DNA of 64,000 bases, taken from Pseudevernia furfuracea. Lineage: Eukaryota; Ascomycota; Lecanoromycetes; Lecanorales; Parmeliaceae. The position numbers and the translations under genes are program-made. Below, piece by piece: positions 46,220 through 56,304 of this stretch (its first letter is position 1; each line of letters starts with the position of its first letter). The stretch spans positions 1,736,001 through 1,800,000 of the forward strand of contig JAIUPT010000020.1 in assembly GCA_022315425.1 (NCBI GenBank). The letters run 5' to 3'. Below the pieces are notes generated by a model. That model saw nothing but the letters and a program-made list of their open reading frames with translations, had not been told where the DNA came from and did not search any database.

Positions 46220-47344
46220 ATGGATAGCTCGACCACTCCGTCAAACATGGACCTCATTAGACCGTTTTCAATAGAGGGGCCTCAACAAAGAAAATTCGTG
46301 CAGGCCTACCTAGAGATGATTGAGGAATTTCTGAACAATCTTCCGAGAATCGAAGCAAGCGAGCTAGCAAATGATAGCCGGTGTATAATCTGTCACCATG
46401 AGTATAGTCTTGCAAACTCGGACGACGCCACCACCATCGAAGAGGCGGAAGAGGCGGTCCGCCTCCCATGTGGCCATCGCGCTGGTCGAAAATGTATTTT
46501 GACTTGGCTGCAGCAAAACAAGAAGGATTCATGCCCGATATGTCGGATGAGATTTTTCCTAGCCGTGCCATGGCCACAACTCGTACCTGATGAAAGATAC
46601 TGGGATGAGTTGAAACATTTCATTCCAGATTTCTACAAGATATGCATGACTTTGTATCGGTCAGACTACACTCTCGAAAACATTGGAGCAAACCCGCGAG
46701 TACAATCGCCTCCTGGATGGATTGTGCGGGCGACCGGACGCTATGGTCAGGACAGTGAGTCCCTGCGTGGTTTTCTTCGCGACCACGAATCCCGGAGAAC
46801 ATTCGCGAGGGAAATCCTCTCGACTTCGCCTCCAGAAGTGGAGAAGGCAGCGTGGATGCTGCAGACATACCCTAAACCAGGAGAATTGGAAGCGCACGTC
46901 GAAGCTCTAGCCTCAGCACTTGAAGCAGCTGATCCAAAGGGGGTAACACATATTCAGCTTCGAGATAGTGGTGGTGCCACGATCCACCAAGTGGATAATT
47001 ACACGGATCCTGACAAGCCTTACCAGGATGAGGGATTGTTTCGCCACCTGGTAATACGTGGAGCTCTGGACGGGGCTCCGCTGACCAGGGCAGGTCGGCA
47101 AGGGTCATGGTGGGTGTACTGGGGGGATGGCATCGATTTCAGCACGCATGCATCGGAATTCTGGCAGGAACTCGGCGAACCCGATCCGTACATCGATTTC
47201 GAGCCAGAATTGCCTCTCGAGCAAGGAATACGGGATCCTGATAGGGATGGCGGAGACACAGCTGAAGCGGATGCTGCGTTTGGTAAAGGCTTACACAAGG
47301 GTGAGGATCGTTACTATTTTGACCCACTCGACGATTCGAAATGA
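46220..47344 (+). CDS. RING-finger protein, paralogue A
   Basis: Single exon, 374 residues; probable E3 ubiquitin ligase. A short helix ('FVQAYLEMIEEFLNNLPRIE') precedes the RING at about residues 54-114: 'CIICHHEY', an acidic insertion, 'LPCGHRAGRKCILTWLQ' and 'SCPICRMRFF'. In the order C-x2-C ... C-x-H-x2-X-x2-C ... C-x2-C, the fifth ligand position is Gly rather than Cys or His. The same substitution occurs in the paralogue at 57900-58776, which also has a similar leading helix. The C-terminal 260 residues show no known domain and end in an Asp-rich segment. Zinc binding with seven ligands, or a non-canonical fold, is possible. The target is unknown. Confidence 0.8.
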   Translation: MDSSTTPSNMDLIRPFSIEGPQQRKFVQAYLEMIEEFLNNLPRIEASELANDSRCIICHHEYSLANSDDATTIEEAEEAVRLPCGHRAGRKCILTWLQQNKKDSCPICRMRFFLAVPWPQLVPDERYWDELKHFIPDFYKICMTLYRSDYTLENIGANPRVQSPPGWIVRATGRYGQDSESLRGFLRDHESRRTFAREILSTSPPEVEKAAWMLQTYPKPGELEAHVEALASALEAADPKGVTHIQLRDSGGATIHQVDNYTDPDKPYQDEGLFRHLVIRGALDGAPLTRAGRQGSWWVYWGDGIDFSTHASEFWQELGEPDPYIDFEPELPLEQGIRDPDRDGGDTAEADAAFGKGLHKGEDRYYFDPLDDSK

Positions 47345-50064
47345 GGGCTTTATTGAACGAACAGACGGAGGAGAAGGACGTTGAGTTGGATTCGTAATCA
47401 TGCGGTGTGGTGTCTTGGGCTGTTTTAGGGAAATTCACTCCTTAGAAGTAGAGTATGCAAGAGGAACGCCTGGTCAAACTGTTAACATAGAATAGCGTGC
47501 CTGTTAACCCATCCAGCTTCTTTCTTCTTGATGGCTTTATGGGGAGCAGCAAGATACCCTTCTAGAGCCCAAGTGCAGCCGATTGGCGACATCCAGCTCC
47601 GCTGGGTGTGTGCCAGGCACAAGTATTCAACTATAGTCAAAGATATGCCCACTTTTATGCCTAGAACTTTTCCTTTCAACAGGGCGAGGCATCTATCTCT
47701 GCAGTCAGCATTCCAAGCAATTCCCCAACCTCTCAATGTATGCATAAATATTCGCTTTCCCACATGAAAGGTTTTTTTTCGGTCGCCGCCCTGTGGTTGC
47801 GTGAGAATGGAAGATTTTGCGGATGAAATATTCTAGTGTTCCGAGTGTACTTAGTTGTCTCGGTGACGATTTGCTTTGCATTTATTGTGAAATACACGAG
47901 TTCTTTAGAGGCCTTTGCTTCTGGAGGTGACGCGCGAAAATACCCTCCTCAAGCAGTGATGTCGGGGGTGCGCCGACTTCATGTACGTGAGATTGCGGGC
48001 ACGTGAGCTTGAAGGATCATGCTTATTCGGCGCATTGTCTCGAAGAAATTTGATTTCAGAGGAGTAGATGATAGCACTATTGGGATGGCGTCAAGGACTG
48101 AAGTACATGGTAAGGAAACCCCCGCTTCATTCTGACCACGACACTTTCGGAACCACCGACATGCAACAGGCCAAGGTACATCCAACAGAAGCCCAAAACG
48201 ATCCGATGTCCCTCCCAACACACGACACCGCCAGGGTAAATCCATCAGGAGCCCGAAATCACTTTGACCTCCACGCCAAATGACTTCCCACGGCCTCCAA
48301 AGTTCATGTGTGAGTCGTGAGATTGAAACTATCACACAGGAGAACCTCGGTAGTTGGGGTTATCCTGAATCAAGGTGACATTTTGCAACGTCACGAAATC
48401 ACCTGGCAAAACCGCTTCGATCATGGGCACCTCCACCAATCCCGTTTCGGGCAACAATATTAACAAAGATTCGCGAATCGCTCACCTCAAGCGCAAGCAA
48501 GTCACCAGTCACCACGGATAGAGCCTTAGCCTAAATGGGTTAGCTGGTCGAGCATAATATCTGAGGCTGAAGCTGCAGATACTTACCTTTTACTTCGTTA
48601 CGAAATCAAATTTTCCCCATCAGCATGCTAATGATGCATGATATTGCTAGCAGCTCCATAGGACAGTGGGCGGAGCTGAGTCGGGCGTGTTGCATGCTGC
48701 ATGCATGCATCAGCCGAATGAAAGGCAGCGACGACCTTCGCGCTACTCCGCTCCCTATCTTTTATTCTGTACCTAGCTTGCTGACCTGCATATGCATGAA
48801 ATTCCATTAGTGGCGTGATCCTTGGCCACACTGCCGGGCTGAAAGGGTGTAGATGATGCATGCAAAGACACTCATCGTTGTAACCCCCAAGGTACCACTT
48901 ATCTCTCTTCTCGAATTCAGAGTCCAATCCTGCGCCTCCATTTCCCTCGTTTGCCCTGTGCAACTGCGTTTGTATTTTCCGTGACTCATGCATAGGAGGT
49001 TTTTTTTTTTTTTGTGCGCATGCATTTTCATTTCAGCTGATTCGAATTTCATGATTACTCTGTCTTCTCCAGGCGTAAGGTGCACGTTTCTGCTTTCGGT
49101 AGCTCGCGTATGCATAGTGCCTCGTCCAGCCTGGAGATCATATAGGCACAGCCTGCCCCATAAACGTGGACGCCTCTCTCCTGGGAAAAATGCTGTTGGC
49201 CTAGCACCGGCACGGTTGACACGGCACTTATATACAGCACTGGTCTTTACACTAGCATTTTAAGAGACATACACATCGTAAGTATTGATCTCGTCATCTT
49301 TTCCTTGACAGCCCAACTAGGTATGCTGAACTCTATCCTGTCGAAGGGCGCATGATATGAAAGGCTGATTCGAACTTGAGGTGTATACATCACAAGATGA
49401 AACGATCTAATACGGTCTTTACATTTTGCCATGTTGGGAAATCCTCGAATGAGTCCATTAACAGGCGTTGAGCGACAGACTCGAATTTACTTGCATAACT
49501 AAGTCGCCGACAGACTTTCAAAATACAGCTTCCGGCCCAGCAGCAGTCTGGACCACTTCATATGAAATCTGAGAGGCTTTGATGATAACTTTGATGATAA
49601 ATCAAGAGTTGCTACTGAGTACAGAACGTTTAGACGGCAAATTCCTTACAAATTGAGGCACGAAAGGTTGGCGCCAAGACATTCCGAAGCGAAGGTTCCA
49701 AGCAAAACAGTTTTCATTCTGCATCATTCTGATCTGAGCGAACCCACAGCTTACTCAAGCCTCCCCCAACGCTTATATCTCCCATGTAGTACATTCTCGA
49801 AAGGAAACCATTTCTCATCCGATGTCATCACACAAAGAAAGGCGTTTCAATAACATATATGGAGATCATGAGATCCGGCGGCTGGGACCATCGACATCGC
49901 AGCCTTCCGAGAGGGGGACTGAGCAGGTGTTAGATAGTGCCAGAATGGAACGATGTCATCAGAACCCACATCCAAGGTGTCTCTATCGATCACGGTGCAT
50001 GTCGCTTACCATGGGCGACCGTATCTGCCGAGGGATAAGTGAACGCCATCGATCATGAAAACAC
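47345..50064. other. Gene-poor region with local duplications
   Basis: No supported gene in 2.7 kb. A direct duplication of about 30 bp (GTACATCCAACAGAAGCCC and GTAAATCCATCAGGAGCCC, about 62 bp apart) sits at 48173-48265. A T-rich run lies near 49000-49012. Frames such as 47482-47763 (minus) have some protein-like texture but no domain. The ATGCAT-rich patch at 48634-49115 is listed separately. Confidence 0.5.
48634..49115. repeat. Cluster of ATGCAT palindromes
   Basis: Reading by eye, the palindromic hexamer ATGCAT occurs eight times in 482 bp (near 48634, two overlapping near 48702, then near 48792, 48858, 48989, 49020 and 49110). About 0.1 occurrence would be expected at random for this length. 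They are irregularly spaced and not inside a tandem repeat. They could be binding sites or just drift; no adjacent gene start was found. Confidence 0.6.
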
Positions 50065-50071
50065 TCAAAAA

Positions 50072-50416
50072 TCACCCAGGATGGCGGTTGAAGGACCCTC
50101 CATACCCTCCAAACGGTGAAAGAGGAGAAGGCCCTGGGGTTCCTGGCCAACAAGGGCCTGAGATTTGTGGAGAAATAGGGCCTGCGGGTCGTGGAAAACA
50201 AGGGCCTGCGTTTTGAGGAGGACAAGGGCCTGCCATTTGAGGAGGACAAGGGCTTGCCATTTGAGGAGGACAAGGGCTTGCCATTTGAGGACAAGGGCTG
50301 GTGATTTGTAGGAAAAAAGGCCCTGCAATCTGTGGAGGACAAGGGCCTGCGCTCTGTGGAGGACAAGGTTCTGAGGTTTGTGGGAGACAAGGGTCTGAGG
50401 TTTGTGGGGGACACAT
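50072..50416 (-). CDS. Pro/Cys-rich octapeptide-repeat ORF on 24-bp minisatellite (doubtful)
   Basis: The minus strand has a 114-codon frame from ATG at 50416 made of about eleven degenerate octapeptides of the type 'GPCPPQMA' or 'SPCPPQMA', followed by a Gly-rich end 'GGYGGSFNRHPG'. At DNA level it is an imperfect 24-bp tandem repeat (core GGACAAGGGCCTGC), strongest at 50195-50300. The other two minus frames are open too (repeats of 'RPLSSSNG' and 'ALVLLKWQ'), because a 24-bp unit without stops stays open in every frame. The Pro/Cys frame looks the most protein-like, but no signal peptide or splice link to an upstream exon is visible. It may be only a minisatellite. Confidence 0.3.
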   Translation of the reverse strand: MCPPQTSDPCLPQTSEPCPPQSAGPCPPQIAGPFFLQITSPCPQMASPCPPQMASPCPPQMAGPCPPQNAGPCFPRPAGPISPQISGPCWPGTPGPSPLSPFGGYGGSFNRHPG

Positions 50417-51064
50417 TATGATACTGTCGAGTCAACGAAAATTGCCTGGAGAGTAAAGTGGAGTTGAGAATTGCTGCTTCCAGAATGTGGGGAGATGAGA
50501 AGGTCAAGAATGGACGGTTATACTTTGGAGTATTTATGCTAGAAGACTGCCTCTGACTCCGCTTTTTCTACTGATAAGAGACGTCTTAGTGATACCAATA
50601 AATTGTGGCATGACAGGTTTGTTGGAGCGTTGGAGCTTTGAACACCGTGTTGCATGATTCTGTGTCCAATCTCCATCAGCTTCCGCCAGTTCATTATTCG
50701 CGCAAGTGCAGGATAGTTACAGAGAAGGAGTATTAGGATGGCTCATTCCAAAGTCCATTGGTGCCCTCTTTGTCTTGCTGAGTTCCAAGCTGCTCATTGC
50801 TTAATCAGAATGGGCGACTGTTACCCCACGGCAAGTCATCTGCAACCTCTTAAAACTGTTTTTGCTCTTCTTCCTCGGCGCATGCATCATTCTTCAGCTC
50901 TGTTATTAGGTTTTCTGCAAGCCCTATCACGTGATTTTTGCACTTAAAACTTCTGCCATGTTTGACTCGTCTCGCTTGATTGAGGGGGGAAGATCACCGC
51001 GATGCGTAATCGCCGTTCTCAGCTCTTGTCGTGACGCCTCGCTGGGAGGCTTCCCCAATATGTA
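50417..51064. other. Intergenic, nothing recognised
   Basis: No supported gene. A 69-codon frame at 50738-50947 has a C-x2-C pair near its start but no further zinc-binding pattern. Confidence 0.5.
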
Positions 51065-52487
51065 TTGACGACTGGCTTTGACCGTGCCACGCAATCAGCT
51101 CGTGGACAGCTTTTTGATATCTTCAAACGAAAGCGGAATATGCGACACCGGTGCTTGGAAAACACCTCTAATTTTGCTAATAGATCGACATTGTGCAGAA
51201 TTCCAAAGCATTATTGGAACTCTGATGTTCCCTCGAGCCATCACTCTGCTCATGTCTATTTTGTGGATAGCGGCTGATTGTTATCATCTCGATGGTGAGG
51301 GGTTTCCCATGAGTCATCTGACGTATCGTCTCCTCCTGTGAATTGCTCGGACTGTTCGCGCCTCAAATGCACTCAGACATTGGTACGAAATGTCTCCATT
51401 TTGTTCAAAACAAGTCAGAAGACCCAAGAACTCAACAACATGGCAGAAGGGAACGATCGCAAGCAGAGGACATCGTAAATTTTCCGCTTCCCTGCGAAGA
51501 TATAGCGTCCTGATAAGATCTCGCGGTTCTGCCTTGGAGATATTGCTCCCAAACTCAAAGCAGAAAGTAGAAAGATGAATCATCATATCCTTATTTGGAA
51601 CGTCAACATTCTTTCGCCCTGTTATGCAATCCAAGACGATCGTATTGACTTTGCTTTATACTTCAGGGACCCATCACTTTTTACGAGTACCTTCGAGGGA
51701 AGCTTGACATCGTCAGCAGGGACTGCTCACGAGCAAAACGCTGATAATGTCAGCAGAGCAGGTGGGCAATCCTATTTTGCTACCCAGACGGTAAGTCGCA
51801 ACCATCTTTTTTTCTTCTCATTACCTCCAACATCTCCCCATCCTGGTTCAGAACTTTCGTTAACTAAGGCTGTGGGTAAATAGACTTTGCACCCGTAGTC
51901 ATCATCAAGATCGTGCTCCTCTCCCAATGCCAAGCTGGATTAGTGAAACGCAATGTCAACCAACAACGCGCTTTCCGCGGTGGATAAATACAAGTACCAC
52001 ATCGAATGGATCATAGACGTGGGAGAGATAGGCAACGCCCCTCTCGCTTCCCCGATCATCGTCGATAACGGTGGCATCCTGGCCAATATGTGTCATGTGT
52101 GAGCCTATCTAAGATCCTTGATGGTATGGCTTGCCGACCATACGTGCCCTTAGCCTTGACGAAGCAGGTATCAAGAATGAAGACACCAATAAAAGTCAGC
52201 ACGGTTTGACCTACCACTCCCGCACGGCATTTATCATCTGGCCCATGAAGCATTTTCGGCTCATTGTCCGCTTCCCGGCTACTGTTGACAGGAGGTCGGG
52301 CGAAGGACTTCGTCTCATAGATGCTTTACAGACTGCAGCTCATGCCGAGTATGTTTCCCCGTCCCTCGCGTCTGATACTGTTTTGGAAAGGGGTGTTGAT
52401 ATCAAATACGACTTCTTCGTTACGAATCCGAGTCTGGAGAGTCGAGGTGTGAGGGTCACTCTTCATAGCAGTAATCCTAAGATATGA
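51065..52487 (+). pseudogene. Unrecognised fragmented coding region
   Basis: Plus-strand pieces look protein-coding but change frame: 'DRHCAEFQSIIGTLMFP' (51150-51240), 'NCSDCSRLKCTQTLVRNV' (51342-51400), 'DDRIDFALYFRDPSLFTST' (51635-51690) followed by a good donor (GTAAGT at 51791), 'ALSAVDKYKYHIEWIIDVGE' (51966-52030), and a 90-codon tail 'HFRLIVRFPATVDRRSGEGL' to 'RGVRVTLHSSNPKI' ending at 52487. A multi-exon gene of unknown family or a decayed gene would both fit. The tail has alternating hydrophobic residues suggesting beta strands. I cannot build one consistent exon chain. Confidence 0.3.
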
Positions 52488-53151
52488 GAATCCACACGAT
52501 GTAGTAGACGTGTATTGATACCCATCTTTGTCACCTCATTTTAGAACGTTGGTAATTATTTGCCTAGCTGCGAATCAGCTCAGATAGCCTTTTCAAAGAA
52601 TCCTGAGGTGTAAGGGATGATCAGCAGCCTCCCTTCCCATCAGGTCCCCTCAACCGTAAGGAATCCACTAAAATACCAGGCCGAGAGTAACCTGCCATCC
52701 AAGAAGTATGTAATATCATCACTTAGCTGCATTGATCTGCATTCATACATTATGGCGTGCATGATCTCCCTGCTGGCTCTGCGCCTGGTGCTGTTGGGAT
52801 AGTGGCTTCTCGCAAGGAAACTCCAGATGTCACGGATGAGACTGGTGTTGTTGCTTCGGCACCGCAGCGCCCGCATAATCGATCCTCCGAACCTATTCTA
52901 GCCCGTTCCTGTGTTGCTCTGCAGCTTGCCCCTTGAGAATTCAGAATGAAAATGATCATTTGCAGTCGCCAGTCGCCATAGGATGGTCTACGGTCCGGGG
53001 TCAGCTCGGCTCAAGGCTAAAATATAGTGCATTTTGCTAGCGTCTTTACATCTTCTCATTCTTTTGAATCTCTTCACATCTGACTCTCTTCACATCTGAC
53101 GTCTTGCAGCAAGCATCGCTTCGGAGATTCTCTTGATATATTTCTTCGCTT
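52488..53151. other. Intergenic, promoter side of F-box-like gene
   Basis: No gene supported. The 100 bp before 53152 have a short direct duplication of TCACATCTGAC (near 53076 and 53090) in a CT-rich leader. Confidence 0.5.
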
Positions 53152-54411
53152 ATGGATCCTGTCAACAATAATCTGCCAGCCTCTCTGCTTGACTTGTTTT
53201 CCAATGATCTGATTCTACGTCTTACTAGTCCATACATAGGTATCAGATCTCTTCTGTCACTCGCTGCTACCTCCAAAGCCTACAAGTCACTCGTCTACCG
53301 TACGCCACACGTCTTCCAGCATGTCAATCTGTGTGGGGTGAAAGCCTTGACGGGGTTCGAGTCGGAGTCGGACGGCCTCATCGATGATCAGGAGATAAAG
53401 GATTTATGCGCTCATCGATTCCGTATCATCTTTACAATACTGGGAAACAGAAACGTGATTCAACATGTCAGAACGCTCATTTTAGATGGACTCTGTGTCC
53501 CGAGTACAGTCGTAGATGATATACTATGCAACGACCGCTATCGGATACATTTGCTGTCCTTGCGAAGGATGGCCGGTTGGTCAACAGACGGCGCGTTGCG
53601 AATCATACACCATCTCGTCCGGCCATCCCGACCAAAGGGAACCCCAAAGCTCAGAGGACTCTATTGTTTCGGCCTTTCAAACAGCATTCAGGAGGTATTG
53701 AATGTTGATAGCGAAGTCAGAAGAAGACCTAAGGCCATTGGTGTCACAGCATCAATGGGGGCCCAGCTGGGCGCTGACAATCAAATGGACGATGACCTGG
53801 ACGACTTTCGAAAGCAATTTGGAGAAGACCCTTACAGTGATTCTCCGTACGGCGCTCTGGGGACGTCGAACGCTCTGGCTTACAGGTACATTGCTCCAGA
53901 ATGGGCAGAAACCCTCGAAGCCTGTTCAGGCTTGATTGCTTTCGATGGAGTACTCTGCCGCCATAACCGAGAGAGTGTTCCCGACCGCAGACCAAAACTT
54001 GCAACTGTCCGACTGACTGGATGCAAGTCGTGTGGGTCATCCCCTGAAGGCCCCGCGTACCCTGGGGTTTCACCTACAGACCACCTCCCCCTACTGTGGC
54101 CACCTCCATTACACTCTTCGAAGGTTGAAGTGGCTCAGCGTATTGACACTCATGGTCAACCATATCCACCGCTCATACTGCGCTGCCGTACCTGTCTCAA
54201 AGATCGGTGGTGTAAGACGTGCAACGTTTGGTGGTGTGAATCATGCTATACCATCCCAAACAACAGAGGTCCCACCGAAAGAATTCTCGCGGGAACCGCG
54301 ACGGGCCTAGTAGGGGGTCATGAAGTCAAGGTACATAATGGCCTTTGCGTTGAAAAATGCCTCATGGGTGAACTCTTAAACGGAGTTGGAGAAGGTGGGA
54401 TGTGGGGTTGA
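53152..54411 (+). CDS. F-box-like protein of a fungal family
   Basis: Single exon, 419 residues. The N-terminal 55 residues ('LPASLLDLFSNDLILRLTSP', then 'SLAATSKAYKSLVYRTPHVF') have the helical pattern of an F-box, the Skp1-binding part of SCF ubiquitin ligases, though the usual LP.E start is loose. The middle has leucine-rich segments ('VIQHVRTLILDGL', 'IHLLSLRRM'). The C-terminal 100 residues hold cysteine pairs ('GCKSCGSSP', 'CRTCLKDRWCKTCNVWWCES') likely to bind zinc, and the protein closes with 'LCVEKCLMGELLNGVGEGGM', an ending I associate with this fungal family. A GTACAT donor at 54331 is in phase with a Cys-rich downstream exon, so an alternative tail is possible. The function is inferred as substrate receptor. 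Confidence 0.75.
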   Translation: MDPVNNNLPASLLDLFSNDLILRLTSPYIGIRSLLSLAATSKAYKSLVYRTPHVFQHVNLCGVKALTGFESESDGLIDDQEIKDLCAHRFRIIFTILGNRNVIQHVRTLILDGLCVPSTVVDDILCNDRYRIHLLSLRRMAGWSTDGALRIIHHLVRPSRPKGTPKLRGLYCFGLSNSIQEVLNVDSEVRRRPKAIGVTASMGAQLGADNQMDDDLDDFRKQFGEDPYSDSPYGALGTSNALAYRYIAPEWAETLEACSGLIAFDGVLCRHNRESVPDRRPKLATVRLTGCKSCGSSPEGPAYPGVSPTDHLPLLWPPPLHSSKVEVAQRIDTHGQPYPPLILRCRTCLKDRWCKTCNVWWCESCYTIPNNRGPTERILAGTATGLVGGHEVKVHNGLCVEKCLMGELLNGVGEGGMWG

Positions 54412-54456
54412 CTTTGAGCGTACCTGGGCGCTCTTCAACCCCTCGCCGGCTTTTAT

Positions 54457-54723
54457 TTGATCATCGCTGACCTCCGATATATTCTGAAGGGTGCCAAGAC
54501 ACATTGCTATGAATGCGGTCAGCAATGCCAGCAGTGTCAAATCCTTACTCAGAGAATTTGCCTATCGTGTCCAGACCAATTTTGCCCTCAGCACGATACG
54601 GGCTGCAGTTCGAAGCGTGTGAGTACTCCGAAATTTCCGTTGATTTGCCAAGCCTGACGTGCTCGGTTGCAGTGCGCTTGGTGCAATACTGGAGTTCGAA
54701 GAGGGGCATTGCAAGACTACTGA
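54457..54723 (+). other. Cys-rich exon pair, orphan or alternative F-box tail
   Basis: A frame with 'HCYECGQQCQQCQ', 'CLSCPDQFCPQHDTGCSS' continues across a good 54-bp intron (54619-54672, CCTGAC branch, GTTGCAG acceptor) into 'CAWCNTGVRRGALQDY' and a stop at 54721-54723. About thirteen Cys and two His fall in 60 residues, clearly a zinc-binding pattern. There is no ATG in front. An AG at 54488-54489 would join it in phase to position 54330 of the F-box gene. It is either an alternative last exon or the end of a former neighbouring gene. Confidence 0.4.
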
Positions 54724-55297
54724 AAGAGTATCGAGCTGGGCCTTATCCACACAGTGGTTGGAATTGCTACAGGGAACGCAAGAATTGCAATCGACATGAT
54801 GATCAAAGGCCGATCGATGTTCAAAAGGAGAAAAGGCAAGATTCGCTGATAGGTATACGACTCTAACACTACTCAATTTTGAGTGACATGAAACCGAAGC
54901 TCAAGCAGTACAACGCCTGCTGCTATGCACCAACATCAGCTCTACGTTCTCCGTTTTTCCTATCTTTGACCATTCTAAGAGTAAGTCTGTAGAAGCAGAA
55001 ATCACATGCCCAGGTCGCAGTGGAGCAGTCCTTTCGCCCACACCCAGGACTTCTCTTGCACAGTCTCCGGGCGCCATAACGGTTTTGTTAGTAACAGCTG
55101 CGATTCTTCCATTTTGATTTGCGAGCCGCAGCCGCCTAATCCTAGTATTCAGAACCACAAGCATTGACTTCAGTGCCTCACGGTATTTTTATCCTTCAGC
55201 ACACAAGTATAGCCAAATGTAAGTACAGTTGTGCCAACTCAAGGCCTTTTCTCTCCACCAAGCTACCTAAACGTCAACAGGGGAAAGAAACAAGAAG
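54724..55297. other. Convergent intergenic region, no gene
   Basis: The F-box gene and the secreted-protein gene face each other here. Only short featureless frames are present. Confidence 0.5.
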
Positions 55298-56304
55298 CTA
55301 ATTGATAACCTTCCCCGCCGTCACATCCTCGCAGTACATCGCCTTCCCCTGCACGTCCTCATAGATGCACTTCTCCTCCGGATCATCCGGATCAATAAAC
55401 CCCACATACCCAATCCCCACCTCCCCCCACTGCCCGTCATTGATCTGAAACACAATCGGATAGTCCCCGAAATCGTAAGTATCACTCGCATACTGCCACA
55501 GCCCCGTCATCGCCGCGGCCAGAACGCCCCACGTCAGGACCCCCTTGGAAGATTGCGCATACACCTGGAAATTCGTCGCCGGAGGCGTCATGTACCAGTT
55601 GAAGCCGGGCGTCATGAATCCGGCGTAGTGGCCTTCCAAAATTTCCCGCGTCAGCATGTCCTTCGCTGGATGGACATCTGAGGCGGGAGACCTTGTCACA
55701 GGAGTACAAATACTCTCCGGACATGTCTTTCGACGTAAAAAGCGGTAGGTTTTTGGGGTTGGGGGGGGGGGTGGCTGGGGGGGGGAAACACTCCGAAAAG
55801 GTAGACTCACCGGTAATGGGGCCGTCTCCGTGCTGCGTCAGGTTGTTTTGGGCCTGGAGGGATGCTTGAGCGAGAGCGCGGCGGACGTCGCGGTAGGTGA
55901 GGGGTGGGGGCTCGAGGCGGCCGTTGTTGAGGAAAAGGTAGGTTTTGGTGCCGGGGATGCACCAGAGGTATTTGAGCCATGGTTGGTTGGAGCCGGAGTC
56001 GGGCAGGACTTGCGGCAAGGGGTTCGTCACGTCGGAGGCGTTGAGGAGACTGTAGTCGTGCTTGCTTGGTCAGATGCAAATTTGTTTTTGGACAGGGTGG
56101 GAATGTTAGGGTTCCCCAAGTCTGCCAGTATGACGAGTAGTTGGCTTACGATCCAGCGACAACGGTGGGCGCATTGCTGCACTTCAGGTTCCATTTGTTG
56201 TCTCGTTCTGCAAGGTCTTGGGAGTTGCTGAGTGGGCTCGCAAGACCAGCGGCGGAGAGGATCGCTGGGAGGAGTAGACGGTGTAAAATGAAGGTACGAA
56301 TCAT
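55298..56304 (-). CDS. Secreted protein of unknown function
   Basis: Three exons (56304-56150, 56064-55811, 55677-55298; introns 85 and 133 bp) give 262 residues. The N-terminus 'MIRTFILHRLLLPAILSAAG' is a clear signal peptide with a likely cleavage after 'GLAS'. The mature part has at least four cysteines ('LKCSNAPT', 'YLWCIPGTKT', 'EEKCIYEDV', 'AMYCEDVTAG'), suggesting disulfides, and segments 'YLFLNNGRLEPPPLTYRDVR' and 'GFMTPGFNWYMTPP'. 'GVLAAAMTGLWQYASD' is a hydrophobic helix. I recognise no family; an extracellular protein or effector is possible. Intron 2 contains a C run of about 30 bases. The intron 1 acceptor is close to its CTGAC branch, so the edge could shift a few codons. Confidence 0.65.
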
